Of a stretch of DNA of 58,037 nt, positions 37,352 to 45,011 are shown one piece after another. Source of the DNA: Nonlabens sp. (lineage in GTDB: Bacteria > Bacteroidota > Bacteroidia > Flavobacteriales > Flavobacteriaceae); assembly GCA_020630715.1 (NCBI GenBank), contig JAHDIQ010000005.1, positions 1-58,037 of the forward strand. Reading direction: 5' to 3'. The position numbers were made by a program, and so were the translations under genes. Under the pieces are notes generated by a model that was given only the letters and a program-made list of their open reading frames with translations, searched no databases and was not told the origin of the DNA. The first letter of the stretch is position 1. Each line of letters starts with the position of its first letter.

Positions 37352-37450
37352 GGCGCAAATGTAATTTAGAAAGCTTTAATTTGTTATGCATTGCATAGGA
37401 AATTTTATGCATGCATAATTGTTTAAAGAAAACATTAGATTTAAAAACAA

Positions 37451-37488
37451 TAAACCCCAAAAGTTTTTAGAAAAACCTTTGGGGTTTA
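37451..37488 (-). terminator. Terminator after the bacilliredoxin gene
   Basis: Stem TAAACCCC / GGGGTTTA, extended by AAA / TTT, with a T-rich inner stem. It lies 20 bp after the stop at 37508. The outer stem resembles that of the terminator at 35452. Confidence 0.8.
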
Positions 37489-37507
37489 TGCTTGTAGTAT
37501 AAACTAC

Positions 37508-37918
37508 TTAACAGTTCTCGTTATAAGCTTCTTTAAGATTCTCAGCAATCATCTCTGCTGGACGACCTTCAATGTGATGACGTTCTAACATGTGAACTAA
37601 TTCACCATCTTTAAATAATGCCATACTAGGCGAGCTAGGCGGAAACGGCACCATCGCGGCACGTGCGGTATCTACTGCTTCACGATCTACACCTGCAAAT
37701 ACCGTTACAGTATGATCTGGTTTTTTGTCGTTTTCTAAAGACATTTTTGCTCCTGGACGTGCATTAGCTGCGGCACAACCACAAACCGAGTTTACTACTA
37801 AAAGCGTAGTTCCTTCACGGTTGATAGCATTTGTTACTTCTTCACTAGTATATAAGTGCTCAAATCCTGCGGTGCCTAAATCATCGCGCATCGGTTGAAC
37901 TAATTCTGCTGGATACAT
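37508..37918 (-). CDS. BrxA/BrxB family bacilliredoxin
   Basis: A 136-residue thioredoxin-fold protein of the YphP/YqiW family. The redox motif is CGCA in VVNSVCGCAAANARPGA. The C-terminal PPSSPSMALFKDGELVHMLE and HHIEGRP are typical of the family. In Firmicutes these proteins remove bacillithiol from proteins; in Bacteroidetes the thiol used is probably also bacillithiol, which I infer from family knowledge. It reads alone with its own terminator. Confidence 0.93.
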   Translation of the reverse strand: MYPAELVQPMRDDLGTAGFEHLYTSEEVTNAINREGTTLLVVNSVCGCAAANARPGAKMSLENDKKPDHTVTVFAGVDREAVDTARAAMVPFPPSSPSMALFKDGELVHMLERHHIEGRPAEMIAENLKEAYNENC

Positions 37919-37996
37919 AATATTAATTTTTTACAAAGGTAAAACCTAGTTGTGATAATCTGATGTTAATGATATCATTAAATCTTATGGTGGTAT

Positions 37997-38392
37997 TTAG
38001 GATTGCTCAAATCTACTAAGCACACGATCTGCAATATCTTGCATGGCTTCTGGAGATAAACTTTCTTTGTTTATAAAACGTGCGTCTTCCATAGTGCGCA
38101 GTGGAATCAAATGAACGTGAACATGAGGTACTTCTAGTCCTATAACGGTCATTCCTATACGCTGGCAGGTTACTTCCTGTCGTAATGCTAGTGCTACATT
38201 CCTAGAGAATTCCATAAGTTGAGCATAAGTGTCCTGATCTAGGTCAAAAATTTTATTCACCTCTTTTTTAGGAATACATAATGTATGACCTGGTGCATTA
38301 GGATTAATGTCTAGAAAGGCTAGAAAATCATCAGTTTCTGCTACTTTATAACAAGGGATTTCACCGTTGATGATTTTAGTAAAAATGCTCAT
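37997..38392 (-). CDS. HIT family nucleotide-binding hydrolase
   Basis: A 131-residue histidine-triad protein (HinT-like), which hydrolyses nucleotide phosphoramidates or similar compounds. It begins MSIFTKIINGEIPCYKVAE, has DINPNAPGHTLCIPKKE and ends the core with the triad HVHVHLIPL. It lies 2 bp after greA on the same strand, a conserved Bacteroidetes pairing. Confidence 0.94.
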   Translation of the reverse strand: MSIFTKIINGEIPCYKVAETDDFLAFLDINPNAPGHTLCIPKKEVNKIFDLDQDTYAQLMEFSRNVALALRQEVTCQRIGMTVIGLEVPHVHVHLIPLRTMEDARFINKESLSPEAMQDIADRVLSRFEQS

Positions 38393-38394
38393 GA

Positions 38395-38871
38395 TTAGTC
38401 TCTTGAGATTTCTAAAAGCTCTAGCTTAATAGTTCCTACAGGAACCACAGCTTCTGCAACATCGCCTACTTCTTTACCTAGCAATGCTTTTCCTATAGGA
38501 GAATCTACAGAGATGTGACCTTTTGCAACATCTGCTTCACTTTGCGCGACTAACTTATAGTTCATCGTCATATTATTGTTCAGATTTTTGATCTTTACAT
38601 TACTATGGATTAATGCTTTAGAAAGATCTAAATCTGATTCATCAATGATACGTGCATTAGAAACGATGGCTTCTAGTTTAGAAATGCGCATTTCTAGCAT
38701 TCCTTGTGCTTCTTTTGCCGCGTCATATTCGGCATTTTCACTTAGATCACCTTTGTCTCGTGCTTCTGCAATTGCTTGTGATGCCTTAGGACGTTCTATA
38801 TCTTTTAATTGCGCTAATTCATCACGCAATTTTTTTAATCCTTCTTCTGTATAATACGATACGTTACTCAT
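38395..38871 (-). CDS. greA: Transcription elongation factor GreA
   Basis: A 158-residue elongation factor that rescues backtracked RNA polymerase by stimulating transcript cleavage. The N-terminal coiled coil (about 1-78) carries the acidic tip in GDLSENAEYDAAKEAQG. The C-terminal FKBP-like domain (about 85-158) has SPIGKALLGKEVGDVAE. It is first in an operon with the HIT gene. Confidence 0.96.
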   Translation of the reverse strand: MSNVSYYTEEGLKKLRDELAQLKDIERPKASQAIAEARDKGDLSENAEYDAAKEAQGMLEMRISKLEAIVSNARIIDESDLDLSKALIHSNVKIKNLNNNMTMNYKLVAQSEADVAKGHISVDSPIGKALLGKEVGDVAEAVVPVGTIKLELLEISRD

Positions 38872-38909
38872 AATTTCTTTTTTTTAGGATTTGAAGTTCA
38901 TTTTAATGA

Positions 38910-38925
38910 CGCTTTCGCGAAAGCG
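38910..38925. repeat. 16-bp palindrome in a divergent gap
   Basis: Perfect copy upstream of greA with GA / AAATT flanks. Confidence 0.95.
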
Positions 38926-39066
38926 AAATTCAAATCATATAATGCTATTTAAAATCGCTAGGACTATAAATGACAAAATCCCACCATTAACGCGGGATTT
39001 ATGATTCAAAGATACTAAATATCAATTTTACCGTTATATTTTTAGCATTTATTAAACACTATTTCC

Positions 39067-39498
39067 ATGCGTAGAGCTATCATTTTGAGTCTTTTATTTA
39101 TTTTCTTTTCTTGTGAAAGTGATGATAACCGCAGGCAGAATCCGTTTCTGGTAGATATAGGTTTTCAATTTGACATGAATTTGAATTTACCACAGTTCTC
39201 TAGCTTGCAATTTGCTGGAAATTTTGTGGTCCTAGATAATGTAGGAATAAGAGGTGTGGTGGTTTACACACCAGGTAACGATCAGTATTTTGCTTATGAA
39301 TTAAGTGATCCTAATCATGAGCCTAATAATTGTAGTACGATGAGTGTGACAGGATTAACAGCTAGTTGTCCATGTCCTACAGATCAAAATGAATACAGCA
39401 TTTTTACAGGTCAACCTACCGCTGGCGGTGATCTGCCCTTTGGGTTAAAAGCTTACCGTGCAGAACGTGTAGGAAATATTATTAGAGTTTCTAATTAA
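39067..39498 (+). CDS. Small lipoprotein with Rieske-like fold features
   Basis: A 143-residue lipoprotein. The lipobox is FFSC (Cys16), followed by an acidic ESDDN linker. The body is beta-rich with a Rieske-like look (YFAYELSDPNHEPNNCSTM, ASCPCPTDQNEYSIFTG, LPFGLKAYRAERVG). However the two Cys-x-His metal-binding motifs of real Rieske proteins are absent: the Cys residues lie in CSTM and CPCP without the paired His. A degenerate, cluster-free relative is my best guess. It stands alone with a bidirectional terminator after it. Confidence 0.7.
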   Translation: MRRAIILSLLFIFFSCESDDNRRQNPFLVDIGFQFDMNLNLPQFSSLQFAGNFVVLDNVGIRGVVVYTPGNDQYFAYELSDPNHEPNNCSTMSVTGLTASCPCPTDQNEYSIFTGQPTAGGDLPFGLKAYRAERVGNIIRVSN

Positions 39499-39551
39499 TC
39501 AAGTTTTTTTAGGGCAAATCTCAGTCTTCACTTATAACATACATCTAAAAA

Positions 39552-39579
39552 TTTAGGGCGGAATTTATTCCGCCCTAAA
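39552..39579. terminator. Strong bidirectional terminator
   Basis: Perfect 12-bp stem TTTAGGGCGGAA, loop TTTA, TTCCGCCCTAAA between the converging lipoprotein and TonB receptor genes. Confidence 0.88.
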
Positions 39580-39620
39580 CTTATTAGAAGGATCTAAGTC
39601 TGGATTTTACAGCAGTCTTA

Positions 39621-41801
39621 TTAGAAATTAAAAGTCGCGCCTAGTAAGAAATTCGTTCCCGCTTGTGGATAAAAACCAGCACCTTCTACCGTAGAAATAG
39701 TTCCAGGATTTGAAAAATCATCGTCAAAGGTGAAGTAGTACCCATTAGAAACATACAACTCATTAAATATGTTGTTTACTAAACCTGTTAGCACAATACT
39801 TTTAAATACAGATTTAGGTTTAATCGTGTAAACAATATTAAAATCTGTTGTAAAAAAGCTGTCTAATTTTGACAATTCTGCCTCTGTATTACTCATGAAT
39901 TGTTCTCCTACAAACTTTGACAGTAATGACATCTGTAAATTGTTTACCGGCTGATAAATTAGTGCATTTGCAGCGATAATATCTGGTGAAAAAGCGATGG
40001 CGGTACTTCCTAGATTTTGGAGCTCACCATCAAAATTTCTGAAGGTTTCTACATTCCTATTTCTACTTAAAGTAACGTTAGGTTGAAGCGTCCATTTTTC
40101 TGCCAGCGGTATCGTTGATTCAATTTCTAGACCTAAACGATAGCTTTCACCACTATTAGTGCGCAATGGTGCGCCTACATCATTGATTTCTCCAGATAGC
40201 ACTAGTTGCTCATTATAGTACATTAAATAACCATTCACATTAAGTAAGAAGTTTTCATCCTTATGTCTCCATCCTAGCTCAAAGTCATTTAATTGCTCTG
40301 GTAAGATGTCTGGATTATTTTCAAAATCATCACGATTAGGTTCTCTATTAGCACGAGCATAAGAAAAATAAAGATCGTTGTTATCGTTATATTCATAAGT
40401 AACACCAGCCTTAGGATTAAAGAAAAGATAGTTCTCGTCTACGTTAAAATTAGTTAGGTTAGAATTGATTCCTGACGTTTCATAATTCACATTTCTAATT
40501 TGTAAATCACCATAAAGCTGGAATTTATTGCTAAGTTTAAAAGTACCTTTTGCAAATGCAGAAAAGTCATTCTTCTTACCATTTCCTTCATAATAACGAT
40601 CACGTATATTGCTATTACTCGCAAATCTCGCCCAGATCACTTCGCCAAAATGATCACCATCATAATGACTAAAAGATGTTCCTAGTAAAATATCAGAATT
40701 ATTGTCCTTATAATTCACATTTGCATTCACCACATAATAGTCGTTATCTAACCATCTTCTTCTTATAAGATCTGTAGTGTTTACGAGTGACCCATTTACC
40801 GTAATAGGATCAAAACCGTAGGTTGAGAAATCATCATCTTCTCTAAATTGTTCAAAATATCCACGACCATAAGTATAATTCAAACCTACATTAGTAGACC
40901 AGTTTCTGTTGAACTTTTCATTCCAGTGTAATTGATAATGATCCTGACGGTAATCATCTACTTCACGATCATAAAATTGAGTATTACCATTTTCATCTGT
41001 AAATTGACCTGCTGGATTAAAGGTTCTATTTACACGTAAGGTTTGTGCATCAATACCAAACCATGATTGATAGGTCACATTATTCCCACCAAAAGTGACA
41101 GCTTTAATCAGCGTATTATCGTCCACATAAGAACCTTGTAAAAAGTACGATTTTAAACTAGTAGAAGCACGATCCACATAACCATCAGATTCTATATTAG
41201 AAAGTCTACCAGCGATCTCAAAGTGATCATTCATCAATCCAGTGCTGAATTTCACCGTATGTTTTCTAGTGTTAAAACTACCTATGGAGTTAGAAATTTC
41301 ACCAGTAGCAACGTCAGAAAATCCATCTGTAAGTAAGTTAATACTCGCGCCAAAAGCTCCTGAACCATTTGTAGAAGTTCCTACACCACGTTGTACCTGC
41401 AAGTTTTCTACAGATGATGAGAAATCTCCTAGATTTACCCAGAACGTTCCTAGTGATTCTGCATCAGTATAAGGAATACCGTTAATAGTAACATTAGTAG
41501 ATTGTGAGCTTACACCACGTATACGTATACCTGTGTAACCTACACCAGCACCAGCATCACTAGTAGTAACTACAGATGGTAAAAAGTTAAGTAAGGTAGG
41601 AATGTCTTGCCCTAGATTACGTTTTGCCAGTTCTTCCTTTGACACATTGCTGTGTGTGATAGGCGATTTAGCATCTACGCGTACGGCTTTAACTAGAACT
41701 TCTTCTAGTTTTTCAGTTTTAGTCGTGTCAGACTGTTGTGTGTTTTGTGCAGTGACATAAAATCCTAAAAAGGCTATCACTACGATTGATAAATGTTTCA
41801 T
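39621..41801 (-). CDS. TonB-dependent receptor under TPP riboswitch, probable thiamine transporter
   Basis: A 726-residue outer-membrane receptor. The signal peptide ends FYVTAQ (about 19). A TonB-box-like segment EEVLVKAVRV follows. The plug (about 45-170) has FLPSVVTTSDAGAGVGYTGI and VQRGVGTSTNGSGAFGASIN. The barrel ends with FLLGATFNF. There is no carboxypeptidase-like N-terminal domain, so it belongs to the small-ligand TonB receptor type. A TPP riboswitch in its 5' leader (41955-42030) indicates that it imports thiamine or a thiamine precursor, by inference from regulation. No thiamine synthesis gene lies in the window. Confidence 0.92.
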   Translation of the reverse strand: MKHLSIVVIAFLGFYVTAQNTQQSDTTKTEKLEEVLVKAVRVDAKSPITHSNVSKEELAKRNLGQDIPTLLNFLPSVVTTSDAGAGVGYTGIRIRGVSSQSTNVTINGIPYTDAESLGTFWVNLGDFSSSVENLQVQRGVGTSTNGSGAFGASINLLTDGFSDVATGEISNSIGSFNTRKHTVKFSTGLMNDHFEIAGRLSNIESDGYVDRASTSLKSYFLQGSYVDDNTLIKAVTFGGNNVTYQSWFGIDAQTLRVNRTFNPAGQFTDENGNTQFYDREVDDYRQDHYQLHWNEKFNRNWSTNVGLNYTYGRGYFEQFREDDDFSTYGFDPITVNGSLVNTTDLIRRRWLDNDYYVVNANVNYKDNNSDILLGTSFSHYDGDHFGEVIWARFASNSNIRDRYYEGNGKKNDFSAFAKGTFKLSNKFQLYGDLQIRNVNYETSGINSNLTNFNVDENYLFFNPKAGVTYEYNDNNDLYFSYARANREPNRDDFENNPDILPEQLNDFELGWRHKDENFLLNVNGYLMYYNEQLVLSGEINDVGAPLRTNSGESYRLGLEIESTIPLAEKWTLQPNVTLSRNRNVETFRNFDGELQNLGSTAIAFSPDIIAANALIYQPVNNLQMSLLSKFVGEQFMSNTEAELSKLDSFFTTDFNIVYTIKPKSVFKSIVLTGLVNNIFNELYVSNGYYFTFDDDFSNPGTISTVEGAGFYPQAGTNFLLGATFNF

Positions 41802-41802
41802 T

Positions 41803-41820
41803 AGAACAGTTTTTTGTTCT
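41803..41820 (-). promoter_or_regulatory. Hairpin directly before the receptor start codon
   Basis: AGAACA / TGTTCT with a 6-nt A-rich loop, ending 2 nt before the ATG at 41801. It could hide or expose the ribosome-binding region as part of the riboswitch output. I saw no terminator between aptamer and gene. Confidence 0.4.
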
Positions 41821-41901
41821 TAATAAAAGGGGCATTTATTAAATCGGGTTAATAAAAAATAATTTGAGAGGATTCTCTGTTGCAATAATGTGTTGTTTTT
41901 A

Positions 41902-41917
41902 CGCTTTCGCGAAAGCG
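41902..41917. repeat. 16-bp palindrome in the riboswitch leader
   Basis: Perfect copy between the TPP aptamer and the receptor start. It would form a hairpin in the leader RNA. Confidence 0.95.
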
Positions 41918-41954
41918 TAATCTAAACCACACTTCTTTTGAACATCAACTCTAT

Positions 41955-42030
41955 TACGATCCCTTGGCAGCATTACCTGCCCAGGTTCCTCGGGTATAAT
42001 CTCAGCCTTAAAAAAGCACCCCATGAGATA
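41955..42030 (-). promoter_or_regulatory. TPP (THI-box) riboswitch aptamer
   Basis: Read on the minus strand, the conserved THI-box pieces occur in order: GGGGTGC (42022-42016), GGCTGAGA (42007-42000), ACCCG (41995-41991), GAACCTG (41988-41982), and TAATGCTGCCAAGGGA (41975-41960). It binds thiamine pyrophosphate and should lower expression of the downstream TonB receptor when thiamine is plentiful. A TACCTTTG promoter box (42041-42034) lies just upstream, so the transcript would start at about the aptamer edge. Confidence 0.93.
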
Positions 42031-42033
42031 GTG

Positions 42034-42066
42034 CAAAGGTAACTAAGGGCAGTATTAATTCTGCCC
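42034..42066 (-). promoter_or_regulatory. -7 box and inverted repeat upstream of the TPP riboswitch
   Basis: TACCTTTG (42041-42034) matches the TAnnTTTG -7 consensus. A perfect 6-bp inverted repeat GGGCAG / CTGCCC (42047-42066, 8-bp spacer) lies right behind it, in the divergent gap shared with the enoyl-CoA hydratase. It may be an operator; this is unproven. Confidence 0.45.
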
Positions 42067-42100
42067 AAAAAAGGAACTAAATTTAATTATATCCAAACCG

Positions 42101-42108
42101 TATCTTTG
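42101..42108 (+). promoter_or_regulatory. -7 box for the enoyl-CoA hydratase gene
   Basis: TATCTTTG matches the TAnnTTTG consensus and lies 18 bp before the ATG at 42127. A TTG inside it (42106) could be mistaken for an upstream start. Confidence 0.5.
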
Positions 42109-42126
42109 CATAAAATCGCGCACATC

Positions 42127-42894
42127 ATGAACAATATCTTAATAGAAACGACAGATCGTATTCAAACCATCACCATAAATAGACCATCAAAATTAAATGC
42201 CCTTAATAAAGAAACCATATTAGAATTAAGCAACGCTATTAATGCTGCAGAGTCTGATAGTGCGGTGCGTGTGATCGTTTTAACGGGTAGTGGTGAAAAA
42301 GCCTTTGTCGCTGGAGCAGATATTGCAGAGTTTGCAGATTTTACCGTAGAGCAAGGAAAGGAGCTCGCAGCGCATGGTCAGGAAATTCTGTTTGATAAAG
42401 TAGAAAACTGCTCAAAACCAGTTATTGCAGCCATTAATGGATTTGCCTTAGGTGGTGGATTAGAGCTGGCTATGGCAGCCCATTTTAGAATTGCAAGTGA
42501 TAATGCACGTATGGGATTACCAGAAGTCTCTCTAGGTGTTATTCCTGGTTATGGTGGCACACAGCGTTTACCGCAACTAGTAGGTAAAGGTCGCGCGATG
42601 GAAATGATCATGACTGCTGGAATGATCGATGCAAATACTGCACAATCTTATGGATTAGTAAATCATGTCACCACACAAGAAGAATTATTACCTACCTGTT
42701 ATAAAATTGCAGGTAAAATTATGCGTAATAGTCCTGTCGCAATAGGAGCAGCAATAGATGCTGTAAATGCAGGATTTGTAGATGGAATAGATGGATATCA
42801 GGCAGAGATTGATTGCTTTGGTGCGTCTTTTGGTACTAGTGATTTTGAGGAAGGAACTACTGCGTTTTTAGAAAAACGTAAGGCTAGTTTTTAA
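42127..42894 (+). CDS. Enoyl-CoA hydratase/isomerase family protein
   Basis: A 255-residue crotonase-fold enzyme that hydrates trans-2-enoyl-CoA, probably in fatty-acid or amino-acid breakdown. The ATG at 42127 (MNNILIETTDRIQT) is chosen because the alternative TTG at 42106 is inside the promoter box. Oxyanion-hole and catalytic features are visible: FVAGADIAEF, INGFALGGGLELAMA and GLPEVSLGVIPGYGGTQRLPQ, with the two catalytic Glu positions (in GLELAMA and PEVSLG) retained. It is single in its direction before a secreted protein gene. Confidence 0.95.
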   Translation: MNNILIETTDRIQTITINRPSKLNALNKETILELSNAINAAESDSAVRVIVLTGSGEKAFVAGADIAEFADFTVEQGKELAAHGQEILFDKVENCSKPVIAAINGFALGGGLELAMAAHFRIASDNARMGLPEVSLGVIPGYGGTQRLPQLVGKGRAMEMIMTAGMIDANTAQSYGLVNHVTTQEELLPTCYKIAGKIMRNSPVAIGAAIDAVNAGFVDGIDGYQAEIDCFGASFGTSDFEEGTTAFLEKRKASF

Positions 42895-42946
42895 ATCCCT
42901 TTAGTTTAGCTTTAATTCACTATTTTTATAGTAAAAGCAATGTGTT

Positions 42947-43564
42947 ATGAAAAATTTAATTCCAATTCTGTTGGTGGTATTTTGGGTATCTGTAATTGAT
43001 GCTCAGGTAGGCGTAAATAATACAGCACCAGCTGCCGAAGTCGATATTACGATGGGATCCGGGAACATACCAGCACTAGCATTAGAACCACAAGCAGTTC
43101 CTACAGGGACAGCGACAGGACAAATAGCTGTAATAGGAGATCTGTTATATATGTATGATGCTACCAGATCTAAGTGGTTAAGTATAGAGAGTAGTGCTTT
43201 TCAATACGGTAGAAATGGCAATCGAGATAATCAGCGACTTGATTATGGTGGAAGTGTGCGTAATAATGATAGCGGTCCACTTATGCCTAGAGCGGGAACT
43301 ATCGTTGCGATGACAATAAACTCTGATGGATCTTTAAACAAAGAGTTTAGGATAAGGATTAATGGTTCAAATGTGCCAAACAATGCAGACCCTACGCTGG
43401 ATGGTCAAATAGAACTTACTAGTGGATCTTTTTTACGCACAGATTATAATATAGACTTTGCTGCTGGTGATGTGCTTACTATTCACATTCAAAATGACGG
43501 ATTAGGGAATATAGACTCTCCTGCTGCAGTTTTATGGGTAAAATGGAGACAAGATAATCCTTAG
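42947..43564 (+). CDS. Secreted protein with GVNNT head motif, unknown function
   Basis: A 205-residue exported protein. The signal peptide ends VIDAQ (about 20) and leads into VGVNNTAPAAEVDI. This is the same head motif as in the fibrinogen-like protein at 17732-19267 (IGVNTNTPDNSSILDI). A short segment MYDATRSKWLSIESS follows and the rest is a beta-rich domain of about 120 residues that I do not recognise, resembling phage tail or collar-like jelly rolls. No sorting domain is visible. It converges on rnhA with 3 bp between stop codons. Confidence 0.7.
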   Translation: MKNLIPILLVVFWVSVIDAQVGVNNTAPAAEVDITMGSGNIPALALEPQAVPTGTATGQIAVIGDLLYMYDATRSKWLSIESSAFQYGRNGNRDNQRLDYGGSVRNNDSGPLMPRAGTIVAMTINSDGSLNKEFRIRINGSNVPNNADPTLDGQIELTSGSFLRTDYNIDFAAGDVLTIHIQNDGLGNIDSPAAVLWVKWRQDNP

Positions 43565-43567
43565 AGT

Positions 43568-44047
43568 TTAAAACAATCCTTTCTCTGTTGCCTCATAACC
43601 TGTATCAATTAAATGGTTTTCTTTTTTAAGTGCAGCGTTAACCGCTAGGGCGTCACATCGTTCATTTTGTGGATGGTCATTATGACCTTTGATCCATTTT
43701 AAAGTAGGATTTGTGTTGTTGAATGCTTTAATAAAACGCTTCCATAAGTCAACGTTTTTCACATTTTTCCACTTGCGTCGTATCCATCCATCAATCCATC
43801 GTTTATTCACAGCATCACTTACATATTTACTATCTGTAAAAACGGTAATCTGGACATTATCCATTTTAATTTTTTCAAGAGCTTCAATAACAGCGAGTAA
43901 TTCCATACGATTATTTGTAGTCTTGCGATAACCTTGAGAAAACTCTTTGCGATATGTTTTTCCTACCCATTCCATAACAATACCATAACCGCCAGGTCCT
44001 GGATTACCTCGCGATGAACCATCTGTATAAATATGAACTTGTTCCAT
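43568..44047 (-). CDS. rnhA: Ribonuclease HI
   Basis: A 159-residue enzyme that cuts RNA in RNA-DNA hybrids. It opens with IYTDGSSRGNPGPGGYG (first catalytic Asp). NRMELLAVIEAL supplies the Glu, FTDSKYVSDAV the second Asp, and KGHNDHPQNERCDALA the later His/Asp block. It has the length of the E. coli-type protein with no extra N-terminal hybrid-binding domain. Its ATG overlaps the purN stop by one base. Confidence 0.96.
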   Translation of the reverse strand: MEQVHIYTDGSSRGNPGPGGYGIVMEWVGKTYRKEFSQGYRKTTNNRMELLAVIEALEKIKMDNVQITVFTDSKYVSDAVNKRWIDGWIRRKWKNVKNVDLWKRFIKAFNNTNPTLKWIKGHNDHPQNERCDALAVNAALKKENHLIDTGYEATEKGLF

Positions 44048-44610
44048 TAACTCAGTAATTCTTCTATCACCATAGGAAAATGAAAGTGTTCTAATTGATG
44101 AATGCGTGTTGCAAGATCATCTGCTGTGTCTCCTTTATATATAGGACAAGAAAACTGTGCAATGGTTGCGCCCTCATCATAATTTTCATTCACATAATGA
44201 ATCGTTATACCACTAGTTTCTTCATTATTTTTTATTACGGCACGGTGCACATTCATGCCGTACATTCCTTTACCACCATAATTAGGAAGTAATGCAGGAT
44301 GGATGTTGATAAGTTTATTGGGGAATAATTTTATGAGATTTTCAGGTATTTTCCACAAAAAACCAGCAAGAACCACTAAATCAGGCTGTTCTGATAGCAG
44401 TAAATTTCCTACAGTTTCCGCTTTCGCGAAAGCGTATTTATTAAAACTTAAGGCTGGAATTTCAGATTTTTTAGCTCGCTCTAGCACATATGCCTCAGGC
44501 TTATTAGATAAAACCAAAGAAACCCTAGCGAGATCAGAATTTTTAAAATGATCTATAATTGCCTGAGCATTAGTACCATTACCAGATGCGAGAATGACGA
44601 TTTTCTTCAT
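44047..44610 (-). CDS. purN: Phosphoribosylglycinamide formyltransferase
   Basis: A 187-residue enzyme of purine synthesis that transfers a formyl group from 10-formyl-THF to GAR. The N-terminal ILASGNGTNAQAII binds GAR phosphate. The catalytic region has INIHPALLPNYGGKGMYGMN (Asn-His), VHRAVI, and SGITIHYVNENYDEGATI with the catalytic Asp. The palindrome at 44419-44434 encodes AFAKA within NKYAFAKAETV. It precedes rnhA on the same strand and diverges from acpP. Confidence 0.95.
   Translation of the reverse strand: MKKIVILASGNGTNAQAIIDHFKNSDLARVSLVLSNKPEAYVLERAKKSEIPALSFNKYAFAKAETVGNLLLSEQPDLVVLAGFLWKIPENLIKLFPNKLINIHPALLPNYGGKGMYGMNVHRAVIKNNEETSGITIHYVNENYDEGATIAQFSCPIYKGDTADDLATRIHQLEHFHFPMVIEELLS
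44419..44434. repeat. 16-bp palindrome inside purN
   Basis: Perfect copy, read as AFAKA on the minus strand; the only AFAKA-frame copy in this window. Confidence 0.95.
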
Positions 44611-44726
44611 AATAAAACGTGGCAGGCTAATTGTAAACCACCAGCAAGAGTTAAATTATTAAATAGTAACTAAATGATGGCAAGTTAACTCAATTAACTA
44701 AACTGTGGTTTTAAAGCAAAGTTTGT

Positions 44727-44734
44727 TATTTTTG
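44727..44734 (+). promoter_or_regulatory. -7 box for acpP
   Basis: TATTTTTG fits TAnnTTTG, 30 bp before the acpP ATG, in the 154-bp divergent gap with purN. The upstream TTG element is not clear. Confidence 0.45.
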
Positions 44735-44764
44735 CCATTCATTTAAAATTAAAATTAGAAAATT

Positions 44765-45001
44765 ATGTCAGACATTGCATCAAGAGTAAAAGCGATTATC
44801 GTTGACAAACTAGGCGTTGACGAGAATGAGGTTGTAACTGAAGCTAGCTTCACAAATGACCTAGGTGCTGATTCACTCGATACAGTTGAGTTGATCATGG
44901 AATTTGAAAAAGAATTTGATATCCAGATCCCAGATGATCAAGCAGAAAACATCGCAACTGTAGGTCAAGCTGTTTCATACATAGAAGAAGCAAAAGCTTA
45001 A
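44765..45001 (+). CDS. acpP: Acyl carrier protein
   Basis: A 78-residue acidic four-helix protein that carries growing acyl chains on a phosphopantetheine arm. The arm is attached to Ser37 in [18 protein letters not shown]. It begins 10 bp before fabF and is the first gene of the core lipid/RNA operon acpP-fabF-rnc. Confidence 0.98.
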   Translation: MSDIASRVKAIIVDKLGVDENEVVTEASFTNDLGADSLDTVELIMEFEKEFDIQIPDDQAENIATVGQAVSYIEEAKA

Positions 45002-45011
45002 TTAATAGTAC

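Noticed and set aside
38976-39000. AAATCCC / GGGATTT hairpin upstream of greA as a terminator
   Set aside because: It lies between divergent genes, has a short stem and an 11-nt loop and no convincing T tail.
42106-42126. Upstream TTG start for enoyl-CoA hydratase
   Set aside because: The TTG is inside a TATCTTTG promoter box, and the ATG at 42127 gives the usual N-terminus.
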